This document shows, piece by piece, positions 8,802 to 17,204 of a stretch of 64,000 bases of DNA. Origin of the DNA: UBA6898 sp964463135 (GTDB lineage: Bacteria > Nitrospirota > Thermodesulfovibrionia > Thermodesulfovibrionales > UBA6898). The stretch spans positions 1 to 64,000 of the forward strand of contig CAYXBA010000005.1 in NCBI GenBank assembly GCA_964463135.1, read 5' to 3'. Within the stretch, counting starts at the first letter, position 1. Each line of letters begins with the position of its first letter. The notes under the pieces are model-generated. The model saw nothing but the letters and a program-made list of their open reading frames with translations. It was not told the origin of the DNA and did no database searches. The position numbers and the translations under genes are program-made.

Positions 8802-9611
8802 ATGTGTGAATTTTGCACGAAGCACGGCGAAGGCAAGATCTGGTATAAGAATGCTGCAAATTATGCCCAGGATCTCCTGTCAGATATTAACCGCCGCCGC
8901 TATATCGAATCCTTCCTGACCTCGGCCTTTAAGGAGGGTTTTCAGACACTGGGAAGACTGGAAACAATTTACCTGAAAAAAGGCCGCCTGCCTGAAGCGG
9001 TAAAAACAGCCCTGATCAAAAAGTCAAAGCAGGAGCATTTCGGACAGGTGCTGCCTATCGAGGAGATCAGTGAACTGGTGCGGCAGGCCAGGACCGTTGT
9101 GCGCATGCCTTGTGCCTGCCGCTGGGATATTGAGAAGAAGGAGGTCCGCTGCTGTTATGCGGTCAGCTACGGGCCAGAACCCTGGTATAACGCCATAGAC
9201 ATGAGCTACTTCGGCATGCCGTCAGACCAGGGCCTTGAATCCGTGAACGCAGAAACTGCCCTGCAGCAGATGGCAGAGATGGAAGAGCAGGGCGCGATAC
9301 ATACCATCTGGACCATGATGACGCCATTTATCGGCGCTATCTGCAACTGTTCAGCTGAAGGCTGTCTTGCCATGACAACGCTTTCTAAAATTCATGTCGA
9401 GACCATGGCACGCTCAGAATATGTGGCGAGGGTCGATGAAGCAGCATGTAATGGCTGCGGCCTCTGCTCTGAAGCCTGTCACTTTGAGGCTGTCAACAGT
9501 ATTGAGGTCAGCGGAAGATGGGTTAGCCGCATTGATACGGTCAAATGTTTCGGCTGCGGGCTATGCCGCAGGAAATGCGGCGCAGATGCAATTTCTCTGG
9601 TATTGAGATAG
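8802..9611 (+). CDS. 4Fe-4S ferredoxin-type protein with Cys-rich N-terminal domain
   Basis: A 269-residue cytoplasmic protein. The C-terminal 65 residues are a 2[4Fe-4S] ferredoxin domain: CNGCGLCSEAC and CFGCGLCRRKCG. The N-terminal part has further cysteine clusters (CEFC at the start, MPCACRWD, RCCYAV, CNCSAEGCL) that could hold another metal centre. An ATG preceded by CAGGAGATAAAAA fixes the start. It is single-gene, flanked by gaps of about 110 bases, so its redox partner is not shown by context. Related ferredoxin proteins of this length exist in anaerobes, but I cannot name a function. Confidence 0.8.
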   Translation: MCEFCTKHGEGKIWYKNAANYAQDLLSDINRRRYIESFLTSAFKEGFQTLGRLETIYLKKGRLPEAVKTALIKKSKQEHFGQVLPIEEISELVRQARTVVRMPCACRWDIEKKEVRCCYAVSYGPEPWYNAIDMSYFGMPSDQGLESVNAETALQQMAEMEEQGAIHTIWTMMTPFIGAICNCSAEGCLAMTTLSKIHVETMARSEYVARVDEAACNGCGLCSEACHFEAVNSIEVSGRWVSRIDTVKCFGCGLCRRKCGADAISLVLR

Positions 9612-9687
9612 TCAAAGGGCTTTCTGGTTTAGCAGTTAATCAGGTGGATAGGCTGTAGGTGTTTAGGTGTCTACTGCAGTCGTTAAC

Positions 9688-9699
9688 AGACTACAGTCT
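9688..9699. repeat. Second copy of AGACTACAGTCT palindrome
   Basis: An exact second copy of the 12-base core found at 6470-6481, in a gap that also has the related words 'aggctgtaggtgtttaggtg'. It lies downstream of the ferredoxin gene and of the convergent MFS-spermidine synthase gene. No T-tract follows, so it is not an ordinary terminator. Confidence 0.55.
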
Positions 9700-9722
9700 A
9701 AACGACCTGCATGTTACCTTTA

Positions 9723-11753
9723 TTATTGCCAGAAACGTTTCTTCCTCAGGATCTGAAAGAGGTTGTTATAGTCATCGGTCCAGACCCGCATCTTCGGATC
9801 TGACTTCAGCACGGCGGCAGCCTTGGTAATTTCTGTTGATCCCAGCGGCTTTGAAGTCATCAGGACCCAGTCTGATGAGTAGATCTCTTCCTCTTCATCT
9901 TCTGCATTGTTTATCAATATGGCCTGCTTGTTCAGAGTGCGTGCCAGTTTCTCAACTACCGGTTCGAGATCAAGATGGGCGTTGGAAATGTGGAGTGCAA
10001 GGATGCCGTCCGCATTGAGGCGGCTGAAATATAGTTCAAGCGCCTGCGTGGTGAGCAGGTGGGCCGGGATCGAGTCTCCCGAAAAGGCGTCGATAACAAG
10101 CAGATCATAGCGACGGTCCTTTTCCTGCTCAAGGGAAAGACGTGCATCACCCAGAATGATCTCCGCCTTGCCGCGACAGTCGGAGAGATACGTGAACTCT
10201 TCACGGGCAAGCTGTACGACAAGGGGATTGATCTCATAGAAACGGAACAGGTCGCCTGGCTTAGCGTATGCTGCCAGAGTACCGGCACCGAGGCCGACAA
10301 CGCCGACCTGCAAAGACGGTTTCCTGAGATACTGTATTGCCATGCCGACGCCGGAGGCAGGGGCATAATAGGCGATTGGGTCGTGCCGCCATTCAGGGTC
10401 AACGAACTGAACACCGTGGGTGATGGCACCATGCACAAGTCTTCGGGTCTCGATCTCTTCTCCTTTGTCGTATTCATTGACACGGAGCATGCCGTAGAAA
10501 TTCCTGACGAGGGCCCGTGCGGTTTGCTGATACGTGTATATATAGTAACCGGATGCAAGCATCACACCGATCATCACAAGGCTGCTGATCAGGTTGAACC
10601 ACCTGCGCTGCAGGTGAACGATAAAGAGAAGAACTGCACAGATGACAAGCGAAGCAGGCAGTTCATAATAACCGGAAAAGAGCGTAGGAGCGGCAAGCGC
10701 CACGATAAGACCGCCGAGCGCACCGCCTGCTGACAGCATGATATAGAAGGAGGTAAGAAAACGCGGATGCGGCTTCCTCTTTACCAGTTCGCCATGGCAG
10801 AACATGCAGCCGGCAAAGAGGCCTACCGAGAATGAGATGATAACCAGCATCAGGTTCGTCCGGGCATTCCAGTTCACCAGGCCGTATGACATGACGCCGA
10901 GTGCAAGGGTCATGATCCAGAGATACCAGTTCCTGCTGTACAGGTTCTCGTAGTCAAAGCAGAGGATAAAGCTGAGGAGGTAAAGGCTCAGCGGCAGTAT
11001 CCAGAGGAACGGGATGGAGGTGACGTTCTGCGTAAGATGATTGGTCACGGCAAGCAGCATGGTCGAGGCGCAGGCTGCAAGGACCAGCCAGAGCAGTTTC
11101 TCCATGAACGATGGAGGGCGGCATTCCGGATGATCAGCAGCCTGTTCGCTGACCGAGCAGATATCATCAGCAGTTACGTTCCTGCTTATCCATGCGGTGG
11201 CAATAGCGATGATGACGAATACGGCATACGCCGAGGACCAACCGATCGACTGCTGCCTGATCGTGATATTCGGCTCAACGAGAAACGGATAGGCAAGCAG
11301 GCCGAGCAGTGATGCCAGATTCGAAAGGGCGAAAAGACGATAGGGCAGGGCAGTCCTGTATTTGCGGCTGTACCATGCCTGAAGCAGAGGGCTTGTTGTG
11401 GAGAGCAGAAAGTAAGGAAGACCCACCGAGACGGTCAGCAGACCGAGTATGCGGAGGATAGGCGCTTCACTGCCTGTCGGCTTCCATCCGGCTGCCGGAA
11501 CAATGGGCAATACCAGAAGGCTGGCGCTGAGCAGGACTGCATGGGTCAGGATCTGGGCCCGTGGTCTCAAATAACGAACAATCAGGTGGGCATAGATGTA
11601 CCCGGCCAAAAGCCAGGTCTGAAAAAAGAGCATGCAGGTGATCCAAACAGCTGCGGAACCGCCGAACCAGGGGAGGATCATCTTGGCGATCATCGGTTGT
11701 ATCTGAAAGAGCAGAAAGGCACCGATGAATATGGTTCCGGCGTAAATAAGCAT
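9723..11753 (-). CDS. Membrane-fused spermidine synthase-like protein (MFS-SpeE fusion)
   Basis: A 676-residue protein. Residues 1 to about 400 form roughly a dozen transmembrane helices of MFS type (opening MLIYAGTIFIGAFLLFQIQP). About residues 440-670 form a spermidine-synthase-like Rossmann domain with GVVGLGAGTLAAY, the acidic strand FYEINP, LGDARL and the catalytic-type DLLVIDAFSGDSIP. Such fusions are widespread; the soluble half can be an aminopropyltransferase, but many are uncharacterised and may move or modify other substrates. It is divergent from the GalT-like gene with only 84 bases between, which must hold both promoters. Confidence 0.87.
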   Translation of the reverse strand: MLIYAGTIFIGAFLLFQIQPMIAKMILPWFGGSAAVWITCMLFFQTWLLAGYIYAHLIVRYLRPRAQILTHAVLLSASLLVLPIVPAAGWKPTGSEAPILRILGLLTVSVGLPYFLLSTTSPLLQAWYSRKYRTALPYRLFALSNLASLLGLLAYPFLVEPNITIRQQSIGWSSAYAVFVIIAIATAWISRNVTADDICSVSEQAADHPECRPPSFMEKLLWLVLAACASTMLLAVTNHLTQNVTSIPFLWILPLSLYLLSFILCFDYENLYSRNWYLWIMTLALGVMSYGLVNWNARTNLMLVIISFSVGLFAGCMFCHGELVKRKPHPRFLTSFYIMLSAGGALGGLIVALAAPTLFSGYYELPASLVICAVLLFIVHLQRRWFNLISSLVMIGVMLASGYYIYTYQQTARALVRNFYGMLRVNEYDKGEEIETRRLVHGAITHGVQFVDPEWRHDPIAYYAPASGVGMAIQYLRKPSLQVGVVGLGAGTLAAYAKPGDLFRFYEINPLVVQLAREEFTYLSDCRGKAEIILGDARLSLEQEKDRRYDLLVIDAFSGDSIPAHLLTTQALELYFSRLNADGILALHISNAHLDLEPVVEKLARTLNKQAILINNAEDEEEEIYSSDWVLMTSKPLGSTEITKAAAVLKSDPKMRVWTDDYNNLFQILRKKRFWQ

Positions 11754-11837
11754 GGCACCTATATTAGATGCCGCATGTGGCGAAAATCAATACAAACCCT
11801 GATAATATACACGAAACGTTTTTCCGGGAGATGTGCT

Positions 11838-12944
11838 ATGAGTCATGAATCAATAACTACAACTGCAAAACCGAAGATCGTGCGTGAGATACGGATCAAC
11901 CCGATCGTGCCGAGCGAATCAGTGCTGGTTGCAACAGCGCGCAGCCTGCGGCCAAAGAAGGAGGAAGTTCCTGCTTCTTATGATGCACGGCAGCATGTCG
12001 GGACCTGCCCTTTTTGCAGAGGGAATGAGGGGATGACACCAGTCCCTATTGCCGAGGTCCCTGCTGCCGGCGAATGGAAACTACGCATTGTCGAAAACCT
12101 GTACCCTGTTCTCGGAGATGACCGCGAAAATCCTGATCTCGCCTTCGGTCTGCAGCAGACCATTGACGGATACGGCCGGCATGAGGTTGTTATTGATCAT
12201 TCTTTTCACGGCATCAGGATCCACGAGATGTCCGAAGAGCATCTGGCCCTGCTTTTTTCTACATACAGGGAGCGGATGGAGCAGCTCTACCATTCTGACG
12301 ACAGATTGAAGTATGTGCTTCTTTTCAAGAACTTCGGTCCTGCTGCCGGGGCGAGCATCAGCCATACCCATAGTCAGATCATTGCCATGCCGGTGGTGCC
12401 TGACAATGTGCAGGCAGAGGTCCGCAGCAGTACCGCTTTTTATGAGGCCAGACGCCAGTGTATCTTCTGCAGCCTGATCGATGAGGCGCTCACCCTGGAG
12501 GCAACGATCTACGACCGCGAGTCAGGAGAGTTACAGCGCAGGATCGATACAGGTCAGTTTGTGATCGAGCGGACCGAACGGTTCATTGCGATAAAGCCAT
12601 TTGCCAGCCGCTATGAGTGGGAGGTGCATATACTTCCTCTCCTGCATAACTCGGATTTCCTCGATGCGGGTCCGGAAGATATGGCTGATCTGGCGAGGAT
12701 ATTCAGGAGAACCATGGCACGCCTTAACGCGGTGGTCGGCGGTGTGCAGTATAATTTCTTCTTTCATTCTCTGCCGCACGGAGCAGAATACGAGGGAAGC
12801 TCAGCAGCATTTCACTGGCATATCGAGATCTGTCCGCGTACAAGCATCCCCACAGGATTTGAGCTCGGCTCAGGTCTTTTTGTGAACACGATCTGCCCAG
12901 AGGATGCAGCTGACAGGTTACGGAATGTTCTTCTGCCTGAATAG
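11838..12944 (+). CDS. galT: GalT-like nucleotidyltransferase (hexose-1-phosphate uridylyltransferase family)
   Basis: A 368-residue HIT-superfamily nucleotidyltransferase. The active-site histidines lie in GASISHTHSQI, with a second cluster in AAFHWHIEICPR. The paired zinc-site cysteines are in CPFCRGNE and CIFCSLI. The family swaps UMP or ADP between sugar 1-phosphates and nucleotide sugars. Whether this member is a true galactose enzyme or an ADP-glucose phosphorylase-like one cannot be decided from sequence. The frame is open far upstream, antisense to the neighbouring gene, but GGGAG before the ATG at 11838 and the family-like N-terminus set the start. The GH57 enzyme at 18.7-20.9 kb may belong to the same storage-glucan metabolism. 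Confidence 0.82.
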   Translation: MSHESITTTAKPKIVREIRINPIVPSESVLVATARSLRPKKEEVPASYDARQHVGTCPFCRGNEGMTPVPIAEVPAAGEWKLRIVENLYPVLGDDRENPDLAFGLQQTIDGYGRHEVVIDHSFHGIRIHEMSEEHLALLFSTYRERMEQLYHSDDRLKYVLLFKNFGPAAGASISHTHSQIIAMPVVPDNVQAEVRSSTAFYEARRQCIFCSLIDEALTLEATIYDRESGELQRRIDTGQFVIERTERFIAIKPFASRYEWEVHILPLLHNSDFLDAGPEDMADLARIFRRTMARLNAVVGGVQYNFFFHSLPHGAEYEGSSAAFHWHIEICPRTSIPTGFELGSGLFVNTICPEDAADRLRNVLLPE

Positions 12945-12993
12945 TTTTTAATCATGTTCACGTATAATACCAAGATGATAAAAGAGATGATCT

Positions 12994-13056
12994 ATGTCTG
13001 ACAAGAACATTACCGGGCGTTCTCCCATTGCCGTGCTTGAGAAAGGGGGGGTGTAA
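12994..13056 (+). CDS. Possible 20-codon leader ORF
   Basis: ATG to TAA encodes 20 residues ending in LEKGGV, 8 bases upstream of the YycJ-like gene start. It ends in a run of seven G (13045-13051). One extra G would join it in frame to the downstream gene. It could be a leader peptide, an artefact of a homopolymer error, or chance. Confidence 0.2.
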   Translation: MSDKNITGRSPIAVLEKGGV

Positions 13057-13064
13057 GGACCCGT

Positions 13065-13832
13065 ATGCTGGCATTTTCATTGCAATCAGGCAGCAACGGC
13101 AACTGTATCTACGTAGAGACTGGCGGCGTAAAGCTGCTCTTTGATGCAGGTATAAATGGAGTTCAGGCAGAAAAGAAGCTCGCAGCACAGGGGCGGGATA
13201 TCCGTGATATCGATGCGGTGATCATATCGCATGACCACGGAGACCACGTCAGGTTCGCCGGCATCTACCAGAGAAAATATGGACTTCCGCTGTACGTTAC
13301 TCAGAAGACCCTCGCTATGTCGGTCAAGAGGCACCCCCTCGGCAAGTTGCATGATGTGCGTCATTTTGAGTCCCACGGCCTGATCAGTTTCGAGAATGTG
13401 ACGGTCCAGGCAATCCCTACTCCCCATGACAGTGAGGACGGTGCTGCTTTTGTTATAACATCAGGCAGAAAGCGTTTAGGGATCATGACTGACCTCGGAC
13501 ATGCCTTTGACGGGCTTGAGGAGCTGATCTCCACCCTTGATGCGATCTTTATCGAAAGCAATTATGATCCCGGTATGCTCGAAAAAGGACCCTATACAGC
13601 CTATCTCAAGAAGAGGATCATGGGGCCTGAAGGCCATCTTTCGAATCTGGAATCTGCTGAACTGCTCAGGGCAGCATCACAGGGAAATTTGAAGTGGGCT
13701 TGCCTGGCACATCTCTCAGAACAGAACAACAAAGCATCTCTGGCTATCGCAACGCACCGAAAAGTAGTCCATCCCGGCCTTCCGCTTTATATTGCGAGCA
13801 GATATACGACCTCAGATATTTTGAGCGTTTAA
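13065..13832 (+). CDS. YycJ/WalJ-like metallo-beta-lactamase-fold hydrolase
   Basis: A 255-residue MBL-fold protein. It has the family N-terminus (SLQSGSNGNCIYVE), the metal-binding SHDHGDHV, a later His in IPTPHD, the Asp of GIMTDLGH, and a C-terminal segment with GPEGHLSN and LAHLSEQNN. YycJ/WalJ relatives are cytoplasmic hydrolases with nuclease activity reported for some and a link to cell-wall or DNA damage phenotypes. AAGGA lies upstream of the ATG. It follows the GalT-like gene by 120 bases. Confidence 0.87.
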   Translation: MLAFSLQSGSNGNCIYVETGGVKLLFDAGINGVQAEKKLAAQGRDIRDIDAVIISHDHGDHVRFAGIYQRKYGLPLYVTQKTLAMSVKRHPLGKLHDVRHFESHGLISFENVTVQAIPTPHDSEDGAAFVITSGRKRLGIMTDLGHAFDGLEELISTLDAIFIESNYDPGMLEKGPYTAYLKKRIMGPEGHLSNLESAELLRAASQGNLKWACLAHLSEQNNKASLAIATHRKVVHPGLPLYIASRYTTSDILSV

Positions 13833-13866
13833 CCCCTCAGCCTGAAGCAGCGGTCTGGCTGCCCGG

Positions 13867-14067
13867 TCAGGAAGTCAATTCCTTCATGATCTTATAACGC
13901 TTTAATATGACATCCCGGTGCTGATGCTCTTCGTCGGCGATCCTTTCAAAAATGATCTTGAGTTCCGGATCACCGCTATTATCCGCAATGTCCTTATACA
14001 TCAGATACGCCTCATATTCCTGCTCGATCGCAAGTTTCATCTTCTCAAAAAGTTCTTTCTGGTCCAT
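13867..14067 (-). CDS. Half-size ferritin-like (rubrerythrin-type) protein
   Basis: A 66-residue protein made of two predicted helices. Helix 1 carries the metal-type glutamates (AIEQEYEAYLMYKDIA) and helix 2 carries the EExxH-like motif in RIADEEHQHRDVI. This is half of a normal four-helix ferritin/rubrerythrin bundle of about 140 residues and would need to dimerise to complete a di-iron site. There is no rubredoxin domain. A textbook AAGGAGGATGAG precedes the ATG. It is convergent with the YycJ-like gene. Function in peroxide or iron handling is inferred from the fold only. Confidence 0.78.
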   Translation of the reverse strand: MDQKELFEKMKLAIEQEYEAYLMYKDIADNSGDPELKIIFERIADEEHQHRDVILKRYKIMKELTS

Positions 14068-14170
14068 CTCATCCTCCTTGGGGCTGCCGGGTGGGCAGAA
14101 TACTCCTTCACTGTTCCATTCTTACCCAAAAGGGGCATCTTGTCAAATGAGGCCTGGATCAGTCCGCTTC

Positions 14171-15121
14171 TCACTGTTTTTGAGCAACAGCAGGCAAGTC
14201 TGCCTTCTTCTGCATCATAACCTGATTTTTCTGCTCCAGTCTTTTGTTTGCAAGATACTGTTCTTTTTCGAGCTCATGGAGCTGTCTTTTGTGACGGTCT
14301 GTCAGGTCATACCAGCGGCTGATGCGCTTCTCGAACTGCTCCTCAGCAGGAAATTTCCGGGAATCGAGATAGGAGAGAATCGCGCAGTAATACCGGACAA
14401 CGTTTCGCTCGATGGCCCCCTTTATGCCGCCCACGAACACTGGTTTGCCATGCTCATCGGATCCGGCAGTACTGAAGCCGACTTTGCCGCGGCCGATGGT
14501 CGCAAAGTAGGTCTTCATGGCCATGCGGCCCAGTGAACCATAGCCAAACGTGTAGCGCAGATGGAGCAGGGTTACGTCCCTGTTCAGGGGAACGATCTCG
14601 GCATCGATCCTGTGGTCCTTTGTGCCGAGGGGACCCTCTGCGGCATTAAGCTGCAGGGCAAGATAGTCATGATGCTGAGACTTGACGACGAAAAGGTAGT
14701 GAAGTTTATGGGCGTCTTCCGGCGGCTGATAGTACTTGCGGCCGCTGTACAGGGTCAGGTGCCACTTCTGATCGGAAAATGCATAGGTGCATGCCTTGTC
14801 ATTGATATGAAGAAAAGCGATGTCGCACCAGTGGGAGGGCAGCTCAAGTGCCTGGCGCGTGGCCTCAAAAGGATGGTCAACAATGCCGTAAACGTCAACA
14901 CTTGCCTTGTACCCTTCCTCATGGGATTCCACATAGAGAGGCATGTTAAATGCGTTCTTCTGAAGCTTTGGCTCTATTTCGCGATATTTTGTTTTCAAGG
15001 CAGCTTGGGACGTTAGAGGTAGGTCTGCTGCATGAGCAGGGCGGCAAAGAAAGAAACAGAGCACAAGAATAATGGCTGACAAGACAGCGTGAATCGTTAT
15101 GGGCAAGTTCTTCTTACCCAT
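14171..15121 (-). CDS. Conserved secreted protein of unknown function
   Basis: A 316-residue product with a signal peptide: MGKK, a hydrophobic core to about residue 27, and a probable cleavage at AHA before ADLPL. The middle part resembles a lipid-binding START-like sandwich in its alternating pattern (KASVDVYGIVDHPFEATRQAL), but I cannot assign it firmly. The C-terminus (about 265-316) is a charged coiled-coil stretch rich in Lys, Gln and Glu. The start overlaps the end of the DUF3786 gene by 8 bases, so the two are coupled. Probably periplasmic. Confidence 0.7.
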   Translation of the reverse strand: MGKKNLPITIHAVLSAIILVLCFFLCRPAHAADLPLTSQAALKTKYREIEPKLQKNAFNMPLYVESHEEGYKASVDVYGIVDHPFEATRQALELPSHWCDIAFLHINDKACTYAFSDQKWHLTLYSGRKYYQPPEDAHKLHYLFVVKSQHHDYLALQLNAAEGPLGTKDHRIDAEIVPLNRDVTLLHLRYTFGYGSLGRMAMKTYFATIGRGKVGFSTAGSDEHGKPVFVGGIKGAIERNVVRYYCAILSYLDSRKFPAEEQFEKRISRWYDLTDRHKRQLHELEKEQYLANKRLEQKNQVMMQKKADLPAVAQKQ

Positions 15122-15746
15122 CGATCATCACTACGCAGGTCATCATGGCGACTGCCCAGATAACGTCAGAAAGAGCAAGCTGAAATTCACAGGTTGAATC
15201 AAAGAAGAGGTCGACACGTGGCGGAAACTCCTCATCCTCAAGCCAGAGGATCATGGTGACCGGAACGCGGGGCAGGGGGTAGAAGCGCAGATAGGCATCT
15301 CCATAGCCGGTGACCACCTCTGCGCCATATTCCAGGCCCTTGCTGATAAAGCCCATCCTGTCTCTGGCGAACTTATCAGCGATCAGGTCAACCGGCAGAA
15401 CATGGGTCCCTGTGGTGAATCGGTGTCCGCCTTTTACATCTACAGGCCGGATCAGCTTTCCTGTCGGCGGGATATCCTTGGCATTGGACATGTACCATAG
15501 TACTGCCATTCTGAAAAAATCCTGTAATTTCCCGAGAAAGATTGCTCCACTGCCTGACGGGCAGGCGATAAGCATCTCGCAGGGATTTACGTGAAAGTCT
15601 ATGCCGTAGGAACTCAGGATATAGGCCTCAGCCTTTTCGTTATAAGACGTTCCTGTGCGCTTTGAGACATCATCGCGGGAAAGACCACAGACGAGTTCCC
15701 ATGCCTTTTCCTCGCCGTGCTGTATCTTTATGGGTACAAGGTCCAT
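15114..15746 (-). CDS. DUF3786-family protein
   Basis: A 210-residue cytoplasmic protein that I recognise as DUF3786-like: the N-terminal EEKAWELVCGLSRDDV, the middle LIRPVDVKGGHRFTTGTH, and the C-terminal DLFFDSTCEFQLALSDVIW. Function is not established for the family, which is common in anaerobes. It lies upstream of, and overlaps, the secreted protein gene. Shared transcription is likely; a functional link is inference. There is no membrane segment. Confidence 0.75.
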   Translation of the reverse strand: MDLVPIKIQHGEEKAWELVCGLSRDDVSKRTGTSYNEKAEAYILSSYGIDFHVNPCEMLIACPSGSGAIFLGKLQDFFRMAVLWYMSNAKDIPPTGKLIRPVDVKGGHRFTTGTHVLPVDLIADKFARDRMGFISKGLEYGAEVVTGYGDAYLRFYPLPRVPVTMILWLEDEEFPPRVDLFFDSTCEFQLALSDVIWAVAMMTCVVMIDG

Positions 15747-15788
15747 AAGATATTATAATAAATTTATTTAAAAAGAGTATAAGTTAAA

Positions 15789-15815
15789 ACAGCCGGGGTT
15801 CGAAGCCCCGGCTGT
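15789..15815 (-). terminator. Rho-independent terminator
   Basis: A perfect 10-bp GC-rich stem (ACAGCCGGGG with CCCCGGCTGT) and a 7-base loop. On the minus strand it is followed by TTTTAACTT. It lies just downstream of the 154-residue gene at 15850-16314 and should end that transcript before the DUF3786 gene. Confidence 0.75.
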
Positions 15816-15849
15816 CAACTGGAAGCGGTGATATCAGACCGGGACTTCG

Positions 15850-16314
15850 CTATGCAGCCTTGCAGAGGAGTTCAAGATGGCCCTGAAGGTCCCTCGGAGC
15901 AAGAATACTGTCAGGCACCTTATGGCCGGACAAGGAGGTTGCAACGATCCTCTTCATGAGGCTGTTTACGCAAAACTGGATAACATCATCAGGTGAAAGA
16001 TCAGCGGCATTGTCTACGATCAGGGCTTGAGTGTACCATGTTTCGCTGGTCGGAGCCATCCCGGCGCACTCTGCGGTTTTAACGTTCTCTCTCGGGGTTG
16101 CGCCTTTGGATATGGCCAGCGTGCAGAGATCATATTTTACCTGCTGCAGACCGCTGATCATGGGATTAGAGCCCAGCCCCAGACGTCCCCGAAGCATCGG
16201 CATAAAGCGGGTAACATTGACCCCTGAGCAATAATGCAGCTCGTCCTTGTCACCCTTTTTTTCGGACTGAACAACAAAGTAAAAATAATCGGTAAAAAAT
16301 TCAGACTGTTTCAT
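15850..16314 (-). CDS. Hypothetical protein
   Basis: A 154-residue soluble protein that I do not recognise. It opens MKQSEFFTDYFYFVVQSEKKG and contains the acid-amide-rich segment ADLSPDDVIQFCVNSLM, with five scattered cysteines and no clear metal motif. Single-gene unit: it diverges from adenylate kinase on one side and has a strong terminator on the other. Composition matches its neighbours, and an uninterrupted frame with a normal start argues that it is real. Confidence 0.6.
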   Translation of the reverse strand: MKQSEFFTDYFYFVVQSEKKGDKDELHYCSGVNVTRFMPMLRGRLGLGSNPMISGLQQVKYDLCTLAISKGATPRENVKTAECAGMAPTSETWYTQALIVDNAADLSPDDVIQFCVNSLMKRIVATSLSGHKVPDSILAPRDLQGHLELLCKAA

Positions 16315-16468
16315 TGCCTTGGCCTCCCTTATTTTGGTCTATATAGGACAATATTACTCCTGTATATGGATCATGTCAAGATTTATTTTGGCTTAGTTTG
16401 GCAGGATGCGACATATGTTATTATGAATAAATTAATACCTGCACTTTTTCTGAGATTGAGGAGGCTGT

Positions 16469-17116
16469 ATGAAGATCGTGTTGCTCGGTGCGCCTGGGTC
16501 AGGCAAGGGAACACAGGCCAAAAAGCTGATGGAAAAATACTCGATACCCGAGATCTCTGCCGGAGAGATGTTGAGGAATGCTGTAGCAGGCGGGAGCCCG
16601 CTCGGCAAGGATGCGAAGGTCTATATGGACAAGGGAGAACTGGTGCCTGACAGTATCGTACTCGGACTGATACATGCGCGCCTGAAAAAGGCAGATTGCA
16701 GAAAAGGATATATTATTGACGGATTTCCGCGCAATAAGTCCCAGGCTACAGCTCTGGACAAGATGCTCTCTGTGATAGGGGCCCCCGTCGCCGTTGCGGT
16801 AAATATTGACGTTGCCAGGGAGGAGCTGGTTAAGAGAATGTCCGGCAGGAGGATCTGTAAAGCCTGCGGACAGGTTTATAACCTCTATTTTTTGCCTCCG
16901 AAGAAAGAGGGAATATGTGACAGCTGTAACGGAACTTTCTATCAGCGGAATGACGACAGGGAAGATACTATCAAGAGACGGCTTGATGTCTATGAGTCGC
17001 AGAAGTTCTCGCTGATCGAGTATTACAATAAGAAGGGGATCCTGAGATCAATAACGGGCGCTGTCACCGTCCCCGATATCTTCCGGAAGGTCTGTGAGGC
17101 TGTGGAAAGCACGTAA
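16469..17116 (+). CDS. adk: Adenylate kinase (zinc-LID type)
   Basis: A 215-residue enzyme interconverting ATP, AMP and ADP in the cytoplasm. The P-loop is GAPGSGKGTQ (residues 7-16), the NMP-binding region ISAGEMLR, and the Asp-Gly-Phe-Pro-Arg segment IIDGFPRN. The LID carries four cysteines (CKACG and CDSCNG), so it binds structural zinc. The usual Thr-Gly-Asp of ISTGDMLR reads Ala-Gly-Glu here, a mild deviation. GAGGAGGCTGT precedes the ATG. It is not in a ribosomal-protein operon, its common location elsewhere. Confidence 0.95.
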   Translation: MKIVLLGAPGSGKGTQAKKLMEKYSIPEISAGEMLRNAVAGGSPLGKDAKVYMDKGELVPDSIVLGLIHARLKKADCRKGYIIDGFPRNKSQATALDKMLSVIGAPVAVAVNIDVAREELVKRMSGRRICKACGQVYNLYFLPPKKEGICDSCNGTFYQRNDDREDTIKRRLDVYESQKFSLIEYYNKKGILRSITGAVTVPDIFRKVCEAVEST

Positions 17117-17135
17117 GATACGCCCTGCAGGAAAA

Positions 17136-17151
17136 GGCCTGAAATCAGGCC
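17136..17151. terminator. Small hairpin between convergent genes
   Basis: GGCCTG-AAAT-CAGGCC forms a 6-bp stem with a 4-base loop. On the minus strand it runs into TTTTCC, and on the plus strand into GTGTTTGG. It may terminate the DHH gene and, weakly, adk. Confidence 0.45.
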
Positions 17152-17204
17152 GTGTTTGGATCAGCGATCAATGCGCAGCACGCTGGTCTTGCTATTTTCC
17201 GCGC

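Noticed and set aside
11541..11837. A 99-codon N-terminal extension of the GalT-like protein
   Set aside because: It is antisense to the neighbouring membrane protein gene; the ATG at 11838 has a ribosome site and family-like N-terminus.
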